Of a stretch of DNA of 37,030 nucleotides, positions 24,525-32,171 are shown in pieces. The stretch covers positions 1-37,030 of the forward strand of contig JADHUC010000093.1 of the NCBI GenBank assembly GCA_016784735.1, in the 5' to 3' direction. The translations under genes were made by a program, and so were the position numbers. The DNA comes from Pirellulaceae bacterium. GTDB taxonomy: Bacteria; Planctomycetota; Planctomycetia; Pirellulales; Pirellulaceae. Below the pieces are notes generated by a model. The model saw only the letters and a program-made list of their open reading frames with translations, was not told the DNA's origin and searched no databases. The stretch's first letter is position 1. Every line of letters begins with the position of its first letter.

Positions 24525-25475
24525 TCACGGCCCATAGCGTGCCACGAAGCGTTGGGGAAACTCGGCCGCGAGTCGCGTCCATTCCTTTGGATTCTCGCCG
24601 CGGCCGTCTTCGAACAGGAAGACGCCGCCGTAGTCGATGGCCTTCAGGCCGGCGAACACGTCTTCCCAGCGGATGATTCCGTCCGGGTGCAGCGGTGCGC
24701 GGTGGTCCGGTTTGGTCTTCAAGTCGAACGTGTCGTGCAAGTGTAGGTGCAAAATGCGTCGCCCGCCCAGAGACAGAACCTCGACAGAGCGCCCCTTCTT
24801 GACAAACGGATTCACGCCGTCGGGATCGCGGGCATGGCCGATGTCGACCGTCAGGCCGAACCGGTCAGAGGCGATCCGATCCACGAAGTCCGCATAGGGT
24901 TTCAAGCCGCCGCGCATGTTCTCGACGGTCAGCCGGATGTTCCGATCTTTCGTTTGGTCCAGAAGTTCCGTGACGGTCTTGCGTGCCGGGTCATTCGTGC
25001 CGAAGTGGGCCACCAAGATTTCTGCGCCGGCTTCTTCAGCGAAACGGATTTCTTCAAGGAGCGCCGCGGCGGCGGCCCGGCGTTTTTTCTCGTCGGGATC
25101 GTTGTATCTGCGTTTAAGGTTCCCGTGAACGGAAACCACGGCCACGCCCTGCTTGCGGCACTCTGAGAGAACCTCCGATACCTGTCGCCGGTCACGGAAA
25201 TCAAATGTCTCGGGCATCATCAGCAGTTCGATGCGCCGGATCCCCGCCCTGCGGATCGCCGCAATATGCCGCGCCCCCAGTCGCTCCTTCTGAAATACGG
25301 CCATCGAGATTCCGAGCCGGGCAGCGATTTCCGCTGCGGCGTATGGGAGCCGGCCGGAATGCCGAGTCTTGCCCCATGCGTGCTCCATCCCGAAAGCCAG
25401 AGAAACGCCCGTTGCGGAAGCACGCCGGAGAAACAGGCGGCGAGAGAAAGCGGGACAGGTTCGCTTTTGGTTCAT
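24525..25475 (-). CDS. Tat-exported xylose-isomerase-like TIM-barrel protein (sugar phosphate isomerase/epimerase family)
   Basis: The product has 316 residues from the ATG at 25475. A twin-arginine signal is visible at residues 11-24 (SRRLFLRRASATGV). The barrel includes ISMAVFQKERLGARHIAAIR, GIRRIELLMMPE, GVAVVSVHG, AEILVAHFGTN, IRLTVENMRGG, FGLTVDIGHARD, ILHLHLHDTFD and GGVFLFEDGRG. Glu and His/Asp residues sit at the strand ends as in AP-endonuclease-2/xylose-isomerase-like enzymes, which bind divalent metals and isomerise or cleave sugars. No Shine-Dalgarno site precedes the ATG. The frame continues upstream through a fragment of a RAYT transposase (25476-25586) to a GTG at 25649 that overlaps the stop of the beta-helix gene as GTGA. 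The native promoter and start were probably altered by the transposase remnant. Confidence 0.8.
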   Translation of the reverse strand: MNQKRTCPAFSRRLFLRRASATGVSLAFGMEHAWGKTRHSGRLPYAAAEIAARLGISMAVFQKERLGARHIAAIRRAGIRRIELLMMPETFDFRDRRQVSEVLSECRKQGVAVVSVHGNLKRRYNDPDEKKRRAAAAALLEEIRFAEEAGAEILVAHFGTNDPARKTVTELLDQTKDRNIRLTVENMRGGLKPYADFVDRIASDRFGLTVDIGHARDPDGVNPFVKKGRSVEVLSLGGRRILHLHLHDTFDLKTKPDHRAPLHPDGIIRWEDVFAGLKAIDYGGVFLFEDGRGENPKEWTRLAAEFPQRFVARYGP

Positions 25476-25586
25476 TTCAAGCGCTCGATAGTCGGAGTCC
25501 TTCCGAAACAACGTCATGCGTCCCACGCCACGATTCAATATATGGAACACCATCCCACCAGGAGCAACACCAGCGGAGCGAGGCAT
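25476..25586 (-). pseudogene. 5' fragment of a REP-associated tyrosine transposase (RAYT, IS200-like)
   Basis: Thirty-seven codons from ATG 25586 read MPRSAGVAPGGMVFHILNRG then VGRMTLFRKDSDYRALE. This is the conserved start of RAYT/IS200-like transposases (MPR-x-R..PGG-x-x-H-x-x-NR-x-x-GR-x-x-LF-x-x-x-x-DY), which carry an H-x-H and a catalytic Tyr further on; those parts are missing. The fragment runs directly and in frame into the TIM-barrel protein. Family recognition is from memory of the motif. Confidence 0.7.
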
Positions 25587-25593
25587 TCTGGAA

Positions 25594-25622
25594 ACGCTAA
25601 CCAGCCTCCAACTGATTGTCAA
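25594..25622 (-). promoter_or_regulatory. Promoter-like TTGACA-17-TAGCGT in front of the RAYT fragment
   Basis: On the minus strand TTGACA (25622-25617) is followed after exactly 17 bases by TAGCGT (25599-25594). Transcription would start near 25587, at or next to the RAYT ATG, so the message might be leaderless. It lies downstream of the beta-helix stop and could now drive the TIM-barrel gene. The -10 match is moderate. Confidence 0.4.
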
Positions 25623-25645
25623 TAAGCGAACCAGTCCCCCCTTCC

Positions 25646-27508
25646 TCACCGTCGGTCGAGGATGTGGGGGGCATCGCCATTGCTGGTTGCCTTAACATCC
25701 GAGATGGCCACGCCGCCCTCGCCCGCTGCGACCGATGGATCAATCTCGACTGCGGCGGTGAACAATCCCTGTGGATCGGTTACGGTGAGCCCGTCGACGG
25801 TCACTGCGCTGGAGTTCATTAGCAGTATGGCTGAGGTCCGGCGATGGGGTGACGTAGCGGGTGATGTCTCCACGCGATTGCCGTTCAGTTGGACGCTTTG
25901 CGCCGCTCCGATGAAGACGCCGGCTCCGGGAGGATCAACGATACGGTTGTTCTCGATCAGGATGTTTCGTTGTACTCGTCCCTCGGCCAGTCCATGCCTA
26001 AGCTTAGTTCCTTTGATCTGGATGGCCGCCCCGTGTCGCGAGCTTCCGTAGCCCTTGGCATATCCTACGCCTTCGATCGTGTTGTTGCGAATCGTGATGT
26101 CATCAGCATATGGTCCCTCGGGCCAATCCGGTTCGTTCGTCACGACGATCCCCAGTCCGGCCACGCCGTGGATGTGGTTGCCTTCGACCAGGCCGTGTCC
26201 GGCACGAAGCAGCATGCCGTGACGACGATGCGCTGCCATGTGATTGTTGCGAATAATGTAGCCGGCACCGCATGCTGAGAGGTTGTACAGCGTATCGGCG
26301 TTGGTATGGTCCGTTCCGGCTTGAATGCCCGCGACAGCCCGTTCCAGCGTTATCCGGAGACGACGACGCTGATCGGCGCCGACTGCCACTACCTTCACCT
26401 CGTCGCGAATGGTACCTGACCGAGGGTTCATGACTTGTACTGTATCGCCCGGCCGAATTGCGCATTGGGCGGTCACCAACAACTCGGTCGGGGACAGGAC
26501 TTCGAGAACCACGTTGGGCGGCGCATAGATATTGATGGAATCATCGGCCATGCCACTGAAAGAACAGTCCTCGATGATCGGGCCGGCACGGTTCTGCTGG
26601 CAGTGCACGCCATCGGCGTCTGTGCTCAATAGGCGTTTTGATCCGGGACGGCGGCAAACGGTCAGTCCTCGAACTCGGACCGTCTCGTTCGCCACCAGTA
26701 CCGTGGCCGTGGAAGGGCCTGCGTAGATCGTGACATCTTCGATACTGCAGTTGCGGCAAGCGCGAAGTGCAACGCCCACGCCGCCGACGCCACGGGCCAG
26801 ATGAACGAAGCGATCGCCCACGCCCATGTCGCGCAAACAATGCTTCATGTGCGATTGGGGCCGGATTCTCCAAACTCGATTTGCCACGTGCGTCCACGTC
26901 GCCAGTCGCACATGATCTGCCGCACTCGATTTCAACCGCGGTTGCCGAGAATCAAATATCATGCCCCACTTTCCATGCTCGTCCGATGCCTCTGTGAACC
27001 AAGGTTCGGACAGCAGTGGAAACTCCGGATCGATATCCAAGTCGAAGCTGCCGTTTTCCAAGTCGACGGCTACGATGACGCCTTGCGTGAACGGCAAGGG
27101 ATCGTAGTCGATGGAAAACCTCTTGAACGTTAGGCCGTCGCACAGCATGGCAGCAAACGCGCCAACGCGTGGATCGGTGACGATAAGCTCCGTCTTGTCG
27201 CCCTGGCCCTCGATCACCAAATTTCGCGCCCCCCGAATCGGAAAACACGTTCTTCCACGGCCGACGCTCACGTGATATCGGCCGGTTCCGAACAGCACGG
27301 TCGCAGGCTTGTCCGAAGCGATGGCCCGCGCGATCGCTTGGCGAATTGCAGCCCCGTCTTCCTGGCCATCATCGGCCACAGCGCCAAGATCCTCGACACG
27401 AATCACTTCGCCGCCGGTTTCCTTCTCCTGCCCCGACGCCGGGCACACAATCGCGATTCCCAATACCGCGATGATGAGGCAATGCAGATGCGATCGCAAT
27501 TCACTCAT
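25646..27508 (-). CDS. Exported right-handed beta-helix protein (pectate-lyase superfamily)
   Basis: The product has 620 residues from the ATG at 27508, selected because GGAG lies 6 bases upstream and a signal peptide follows (LHCLIIAVLGIAIVCPASG). The mature N-terminus (VIRVEDLGAVADDGQEDGAA, then IRQAIARAI) is the standard entry of pectate-lyase-3/polygalacturonase-type beta-helices. Many coil repeats follow (RNCSIEDVTIYAG, NETVRVRGLTV, AGPIIEDCSFSGMADDSINI, YIIRNNHMAAHRRHGMLLRA, LVEGNHIHGVAGLGIVV, ILIENNRIVDPPGAGVFIG). These may bind or cleave an acidic polysaccharide. No catalytic residues can be assigned by eye. It is read divergently from the second sulfatase (156 bp between starts). Its TGA overlaps a GTG of the frame leading into the RAYT/TIM-barrel gene. 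Confidence 0.82.
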   Translation of the reverse strand: MSELRSHLHCLIIAVLGIAIVCPASGQEKETGGEVIRVEDLGAVADDGQEDGAAIRQAIARAIASDKPATVLFGTGRYHVSVGRGRTCFPIRGARNLVIEGQGDKTELIVTDPRVGAFAAMLCDGLTFKRFSIDYDPLPFTQGVIVAVDLENGSFDLDIDPEFPLLSEPWFTEASDEHGKWGMIFDSRQPRLKSSAADHVRLATWTHVANRVWRIRPQSHMKHCLRDMGVGDRFVHLARGVGGVGVALRACRNCSIEDVTIYAGPSTATVLVANETVRVRGLTVCRRPGSKRLLSTDADGVHCQQNRAGPIIEDCSFSGMADDSINIYAPPNVVLEVLSPTELLVTAQCAIRPGDTVQVMNPRSGTIRDEVKVVAVGADQRRRLRITLERAVAGIQAGTDHTNADTLYNLSACGAGYIIRNNHMAAHRRHGMLLRAGHGLVEGNHIHGVAGLGIVVTNEPDWPEGPYADDITIRNNTIEGVGYAKGYGSSRHGAAIQIKGTKLRHGLAEGRVQRNILIENNRIVDPPGAGVFIGAAQSVQLNGNRVETSPATSPHRRTSAILLMNSSAVTVDGLTVTDPQGLFTAAVEIDPSVAAGEGGVAISDVKATSNGDAPHILDRR

Positions 27509-27664
27509 GGTAAACTCCATCATTGTAGGTTGTACTCGAAGGCGCAGGTCTTCCGCCTTTGAAGCCTGGGGAACACGACAACATGCGGGAGGACAAAGTG
27601 TGAACGTATCAGCCGCAATACGCAAGAGCCGGCGGTTGCTGGTTCCAGCACAGGAGAACAAACC

Positions 27665-29164
27665 GTGAAGGTTCGATGTTGTTGTTTTACGATCAGTTTA
27701 GTGCTGCTCGCAGTCGGTTCGGCGTCACTACGAGCCGAGCAGCTAAACGTGTTGTTCATCGCTGTGGATGATTTGCGCCCGCAACTTGGCTGCTACGACT
27801 ATCCGGGGATGATCACGCCTAATGTGGACGAGTTGGCGTCGCGCGGCATGGTGTTCAACCGCGCCTATTGCCAAGCCGCGGTTTGTCGCGCAAGTCGCGT
27901 TTCCCTGTTGCTCGGCCTCCGTCCGGACACGACGGAAATCTGGTCCAACGGATCACGTCACAGGCATTTTCGCAATCACCTGCCTGACACCGTTACCCTT
28001 CCTCAGCATTTCAAGAACCACGGCTACCACAGTCAATCGCTCGGCAAGATCTTTCACGGGGCGTTCGTCGTGCGAAGCACTTGGAACGACCCGGCCTCGT
28101 GGTCTGTGCCCGCATGGTGGCCCGGGCCTCGCTATTACTATACGGAGAGAGGCGTGAATGTCGCGAGTCAGGTCTTTGCCAGGAAGTCGAAAACCCTGGG
28201 CGTGTCTGCGGATCAGTGGACCGACCATTTCGTACTTGGCCTATCCTACGAAGCGCCCGAGGTAGAAGACAACGTGCTGTACGACGGCCAGATCGCCGAT
28301 CGCGGCATCCAGGCGTTGCGCGAAATCTCTGGCAAACCGTTCTTTCTAGCCCTGGGATTCATTCGCCCGCATCTGCCATTCATTGCTCCGAAGAAGTACT
28401 GGGACATGTATCCGGCGCATAGTGTGAAGGTTGCCGACAATCGCCGACCGCCAGAGGACGTGCCGCCCATGGCGTTGACCAACTGGGGCCATCCGCGCAC
28501 GTACACAGATTTCCCCGATCAAGGTGACCCATCCGATGAGCTGGTACTGCAACTCACTCGCGGTTACTGTGCCTGTGTGACCTACATCGACGCGCAGATT
28601 GGCCGAGTGCTCGACGAACTGGATAGACTTGACCTGCGAGACAAGACGGTGGTGGTCGTCTGGGGCGACCATGGCTGGCACCTCGGAGAAAACCACATAT
28701 GGGGCAAAGCCACCAATTTCGAATTGTCCACTCGTGCACCGCTCGTCGTCAGCGCTCCGCAGGCGAAGGCGAAAGGCCGCAAGACCGACGCACTGGTCGA
28801 GTTCGTCGATATCTACCCCACGTTGTGCGAGCTGGCCGGCTTGTCGCTGCCGGATCATCTGGAGGGAACCAGCTTCGCCCCGCTACTGGATCGCCCCGAT
28901 CGTTCATGGAAGGCCGCTGCCTTCAGCCAGTACCCACACGGTTCCTTCACCGGTCGCTCGATTCGCACGGATCGTTACCGATTCACTCGATGGACCGCGA
29001 AGAATAAGCCGAATGAAGTCGCTGGTTTGGAGTTGTACGACCATCAAACGGATCCTGCCGAGAACACCAACATCGCCCACCTCCCGGAAAACACAGAACT
29101 GGTCAGGCGGCTTTCGACGCAACTTGGCGCCGGTTGGCGCGAGGCGTTACCGGCAGGTGACTGA
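27665..29164 (+). CDS. Sulfatase, iduronate-2-sulfatase-like, with non-canonical CRASR site
   Basis: The product has 499 residues, starting with GTG at 27665; AGGAG lies 8 bases upstream and the signal peptide follows (CFTISLVLLAVGSASLRA). Blocks NVLFIAVDDLRPQLGCYDYP, DTVTLPQHFKNHGYHSQSLG, GFIRPHLPFIAPKKYW, VVVWGDHGWHLGENHIWG and ALVEFVDIYPTLCELAG show the same type as the sulfatase at 23029. The formylglycine site reads C-R-A-S-R (residues 74-78), with alanine in place of the usual proline. This is not the classic motif for the aerobic maturase FGE (C-x-P-x-R). It still fits the wider C-x-A-S-R form reported for some sulfatases and for anSME-type maturation. Metal ligands are intact, so an active enzyme is likely if Cys74 can be converted. 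Confidence 0.9.
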   Translation: MKVRCCCFTISLVLLAVGSASLRAEQLNVLFIAVDDLRPQLGCYDYPGMITPNVDELASRGMVFNRAYCQAAVCRASRVSLLLGLRPDTTEIWSNGSRHRHFRNHLPDTVTLPQHFKNHGYHSQSLGKIFHGAFVVRSTWNDPASWSVPAWWPGPRYYYTERGVNVASQVFARKSKTLGVSADQWTDHFVLGLSYEAPEVEDNVLYDGQIADRGIQALREISGKPFFLALGFIRPHLPFIAPKKYWDMYPAHSVKVADNRRPPEDVPPMALTNWGHPRTYTDFPDQGDPSDELVLQLTRGYCACVTYIDAQIGRVLDELDRLDLRDKTVVVVWGDHGWHLGENHIWGKATNFELSTRAPLVVSAPQAKAKGRKTDALVEFVDIYPTLCELAGLSLPDHLEGTSFAPLLDRPDRSWKAAAFSQYPHGSFTGRSIRTDRYRFTRWTAKNKPNEVAGLELYDHQTDPAENTNIAHLPENTELVRRLSTQLGAGWREALPAGD

Positions 29165-29208
29165 GCGCCAATGCCCGTGCCAGACGACGTTCATGAAGAC
29201 GCAAGTGA

Positions 29209-30882
29209 CTATCTCTCACGAGGCGCGACTGGCAACACTATGTGCGACGGTCGCTCGGCGTCGTGAAAGATGGTCTGGCGAGCCACTTTGGTTTGCGTGT
29301 CCGTGGCCGGGTTGTTGCCGGTGTTCGTGTTGCGGTCCCACAACGGGAAACGGCTGCTGGAAAGATGCAGGCGGATCTTGTGCCCTTTGCGGAACACGCG
29401 CGCCGTGGGCAGCAGTTCCAGGTCGTACTTGTAAACCTCGCCCGGTCTCAGCAGCTTCGGCGCTTGCCAGATCGACTGCCGGAACCGCGTCCGCATGATG
29501 CCCTCGGTCACGTTCATGGCTCTTCCGTCGGGCAGCACGTCGATCAACACTGCCGTGAAGTCTGTATCCCGTGCATCGGTTGCCGCATGCAGCTTCAGGG
29601 AGATTGGGCCGATGACTTCGACGTCCTGCTCGAGCGCGGCCGTGGTGAATGCCAGCACGTCGTCTCGGTTCTCGACGGGCCGCTGGTCGAAGGACCCTTC
29701 CTTTAGCACGGCTCCTGAGCCGAGCGTCATGTTGATTCCACGATGATTGGCATTGCCGCCGATGCTCGGTACGGGTTCGCGTGGGTCGTAGGTGTACTGA
29801 GTCGGGACTTCGTCGCCCGGCGGCTCTGTGTCAAGCGTGCCGATCCGAGACCCGTCGGGGCTGTGTAGGTAGTATCTCACGTCCTGCATCGCGGGCGGTG
29901 GCCATTGGGCGTAGTGACGTAGCTCGTCGATGCCCTGGACGAAGATTCGCGCCGGTGGCTGGTCCTTCATGCCGTTGTCTTTGCGCTTGATGACCCAGTC
30001 TAGCCAACGAATCGATTCGGACAGCGGCATCTGCTGGTGTCCGGCATTGTCGATCCATACGCGGACCTCGGGCGACTGCCCGGCCTGACGCAAGAGGTTG
30101 TAGTACTTCAGTGATGCTCCGGAGTAGTAGTCCCACCAGCCGGCGTAGATATATACCGGAATCTTGATCCGCTGGTACTTGTCGCGCATCCCTATGTGCG
30201 CCCAATAATCATCGTACTTCCAATGCGAGACGTATTCGTTCCAAAGGGTGTTCTCTCTGTCGCCCACCGCCCGATCCATGTCGATTAGCGGCAGGTGCAT
30301 GTATGCCTCGAAGGAAGCCTGATTCTTCTCGAAGGCCCGACTGATAGCCGTCATGGACAGGTTCATCGCGCCATGGGCACGGTAAGCACGCTCCCAAAAG
30401 TCCGGATTGATCACACTCGGGATAATGGCCACCAGATGCGGCGGCGGCCCTGGATCCCCGTTGGCTGCGGCCAGCCATTGTGTGGCGCCCCAGTACGACG
30501 GGCCGAACATGGCAACGTTGCCATCACACCACGGCTGCTTGGCGATCCACTCGATCGTGTCGTAACCGTCCACGTCGTCTGCGAAGAACCTGGCGTTGCC
30601 GGAAATGCCGTGAGGGTCCGGCCCGCCGCGGACGCCCTGAGACACGAAAGCATACCCGGCGTCCACAAACGTTTCGGCGCCGCTCTTGGTGACGCCATAG
30701 CCTTTCTTTAGCACTGCCGGCCAAGGGCCATCCCCGGAGGGCGTTCTCACGTACGTATTGATTCTCACGCCGTCGCGCATGGCAACGGCCACGTTTCGCT
30801 CTGAGGGAAAGACGTTCGTTGACGAGCCGACGAGCGCTGCTGCGACAAGCACAGCCTTTGGCAAACTCATCAAACGTGTCAT
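29209..30882 (-). CDS. Exported CocE/NonD family alpha/beta hydrolase (X-Pro dipeptidyl-peptidase S15 type)
   Basis: The product has 557 residues from the ATG at 30882, preceded by AAGGAG; the signal peptide is at about 1-26 (PKAVLVAAALVGSSTNVFP). The nucleophile is Ser129 in FGPSYWGATQW. The oxyanion region SQGVRGGPDPHG precedes it, IYAGWWDYYSG supplies the acid, and IDNAGHQQ the catalytic histidine. A C-terminal jelly-roll domain follows (PISLKLHAATDARDTDFTAV, KIRLHLSSSRFPLWDRN). The family hydrolyses esters or amides, with members acting on cocaine, cephalosporins or peptides; the native substrate here is unknown. Its ATG overlaps the TGA of the upstream beta-lactamase-like gene (ATGA), so both are translated together. 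It is tail to tail with the second sulfatase, 44 bp apart. Confidence 0.88.
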   Translation of the reverse strand: MTRLMSLPKAVLVAAALVGSSTNVFPSERNVAVAMRDGVRINTYVRTPSGDGPWPAVLKKGYGVTKSGAETFVDAGYAFVSQGVRGGPDPHGISGNARFFADDVDGYDTIEWIAKQPWCDGNVAMFGPSYWGATQWLAAANGDPGPPPHLVAIIPSVINPDFWERAYRAHGAMNLSMTAISRAFEKNQASFEAYMHLPLIDMDRAVGDRENTLWNEYVSHWKYDDYWAHIGMRDKYQRIKIPVYIYAGWWDYYSGASLKYYNLLRQAGQSPEVRVWIDNAGHQQMPLSESIRWLDWVIKRKDNGMKDQPPARIFVQGIDELRHYAQWPPPAMQDVRYYLHSPDGSRIGTLDTEPPGDEVPTQYTYDPREPVPSIGGNANHRGINMTLGSGAVLKEGSFDQRPVENRDDVLAFTTAALEQDVEVIGPISLKLHAATDARDTDFTAVLIDVLPDGRAMNVTEGIMRTRFRQSIWQAPKLLRPGEVYKYDLELLPTARVFRKGHKIRLHLSSSRFPLWDRNTNTGNNPATDTQTKVARQTIFHDAERPSHIVLPVAPRER

Positions 30883-32009
30883 AGCGATTTCTCCTTGAGA
30901 TGCTTGCCCTCGATGCGTTTCTTGTTCCGCACTGGACCGACGACGGTTTCCTTCAGTCCTCTCGTCGAGATTCCCGTCGCTGTCATCTGACCCCAGGAGA
31001 ACATCGTATCCGGCCATCCGTCCATGAGGCTGCTGTTACCGCCAGCGTGACCGCGAACAAGTGGTGTGTCGCTGATCAGTCGCTTGCCCTTCCACACGCC
31101 GCGCGTGGCCACCAACAATCCAACGCGGGCCAAGTTGCTGGCGCTCATCACGACCCAACCGCCGCCACCTTGCACGCGGCAGTTGTGAATCTCGTAGGGT
31201 GGATCGCAAAACAACCCGTAGCCCGGCATGCCCGGATACCACTCACGATTGTCGTGTAGCTCCTTGCCCGTGGTCCATTGCCAATCATCCGGCGCGATGC
31301 CCATGTGCCCGAACAGCCGTTCGTCGAGTACGTCCTTGAGTTCCCTTTTCCAGACGGCAGTCAACGCCTGCGAAAGCCGCCAGCGCCCACCGCTGGAATA
31401 ACGCCTTTGCTTTCCCGGCTCGATGTGAGCGAAGTTGTCCGCAGTCGGGTCGCCGGTCCACTTCGCCCAACTGGGCACGTCGCGTTTCGTGGACCAGAAC
31501 CACCCATTGCTGATCGGAAATCCGCCCTTCATTGCGTGCAAATGAAAGAAGGTCAGCGTCCGATGATGGCCACGGTCCATCCGTTTGTGCTCCGCATCCA
31601 ACCCGCCCTCGCCGGTCCAGTACTTCTGAATCGGATCATTGGCATCTGCGATCAACCCTTCGTCAATGGCCAACTGAAGCGCGAACGATGTGAACGCTTT
31701 GCCAACCGACGCGCTATTGACCTTGAAGTCCTCGTCGCCAAACGTCTTTAGCAGATATCCGCCACGCGCGACCACGACACCGAATTGTCTCTTCGGGTTC
31801 TGCCCCCAGCTCTCATTGCCCACCGGCTTCTGCCGAGCCACCCAGGCGTCCCATTTCGCAACGTCCAAATCGGCCTCCTCCGGCGTGATCGTCTGCCATT
31901 CGTCATCTGGATAGACGACCCAAGCCGGAACTTCAGCAGTCCACGTTATGCTGCAGGGCAGTAACACGAATGTCAGAATTGAAAGCGCGACAGCAGGGGA
32001 CAGTTTCAT
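30879..32009 (-). CDS. Exported beta-lactamase-like serine hydrolase (class C/esterase type)
   Basis: The product has 376 residues from the ATG at 32009, chosen for the GAGG about 8 bases upstream and the signal peptide (MKLSPAVALSILTFVLLPC, mature after TWTA). The catalytic S-x-x-K motif is SVGK at residues 101-104. YSS near residue 205 (RRYSSGGRW) stands for the Y-x-N motif, and GGGGWVVMSASNLARVG is typical of class-C beta-lactamase-like esterases and peptidases. The product probably acts on esters or peptides outside the cytoplasm rather than on antibiotics. The frame continues upstream into an NPKRKRG-type palindrome (32077-32135), so a longer start is unlikely. Translation is coupled to the CocE-type hydrolase by an ATGA overlap. 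Confidence 0.82.
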   Translation of the reverse strand: MKLSPAVALSILTFVLLPCSITWTAEVPAWVVYPDDEWQTITPEEADLDVAKWDAWVARQKPVGNESWGQNPKRQFGVVVARGGYLLKTFGDEDFKVNSASVGKAFTSFALQLAIDEGLIADANDPIQKYWTGEGGLDAEHKRMDRGHHRTLTFFHLHAMKGGFPISNGWFWSTKRDVPSWAKWTGDPTADNFAHIEPGKQRRYSSGGRWRLSQALTAVWKRELKDVLDERLFGHMGIAPDDWQWTTGKELHDNREWYPGMPGYGLFCDPPYEIHNCRVQGGGGWVVMSASNLARVGLLVATRGVWKGKRLISDTPLVRGHAGGNSSLMDGWPDTMFSWGQMTATGISTRGLKETVVGPVRNKKRIEGKHLKEKSL

Positions 32010-32076
32010 GGTCGATGCCTCATCGAGACGTGTAGTTGGACAACGCAGATTTGTACGCGAATCCGTCGAATATGGG

Positions 32077-32135
32077 AATCCGAAGCGTAAGCGAGGAAAT
32101 CGGCGCAACGTCGTCCCTCCCTTACGCTTCGGGTT
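32077..32135. repeat. Inverted pair of the CCGAAGCGTAAGCGAGG repeat (REP-like)
   Basis: AATCCGAAGCGTAAGCGAGG (32077-32096) is followed after 19 bases by the reverse copy CCTCCCTTACGCTTCGGGTT (32116-32135), with two mismatches. It forms a long hairpin in the 162-bp gap upstream of the beta-lactamase-like gene. The same unit makes the array at 35543-35715. In one frame it reads NPKRKRG, a pattern I associate with dispersed planctomycete repeats. Confidence 0.8.
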
Positions 32136-32171
32136 GTGATAGCCGCCACAGTATCGCTCTCCAATTAGGCA

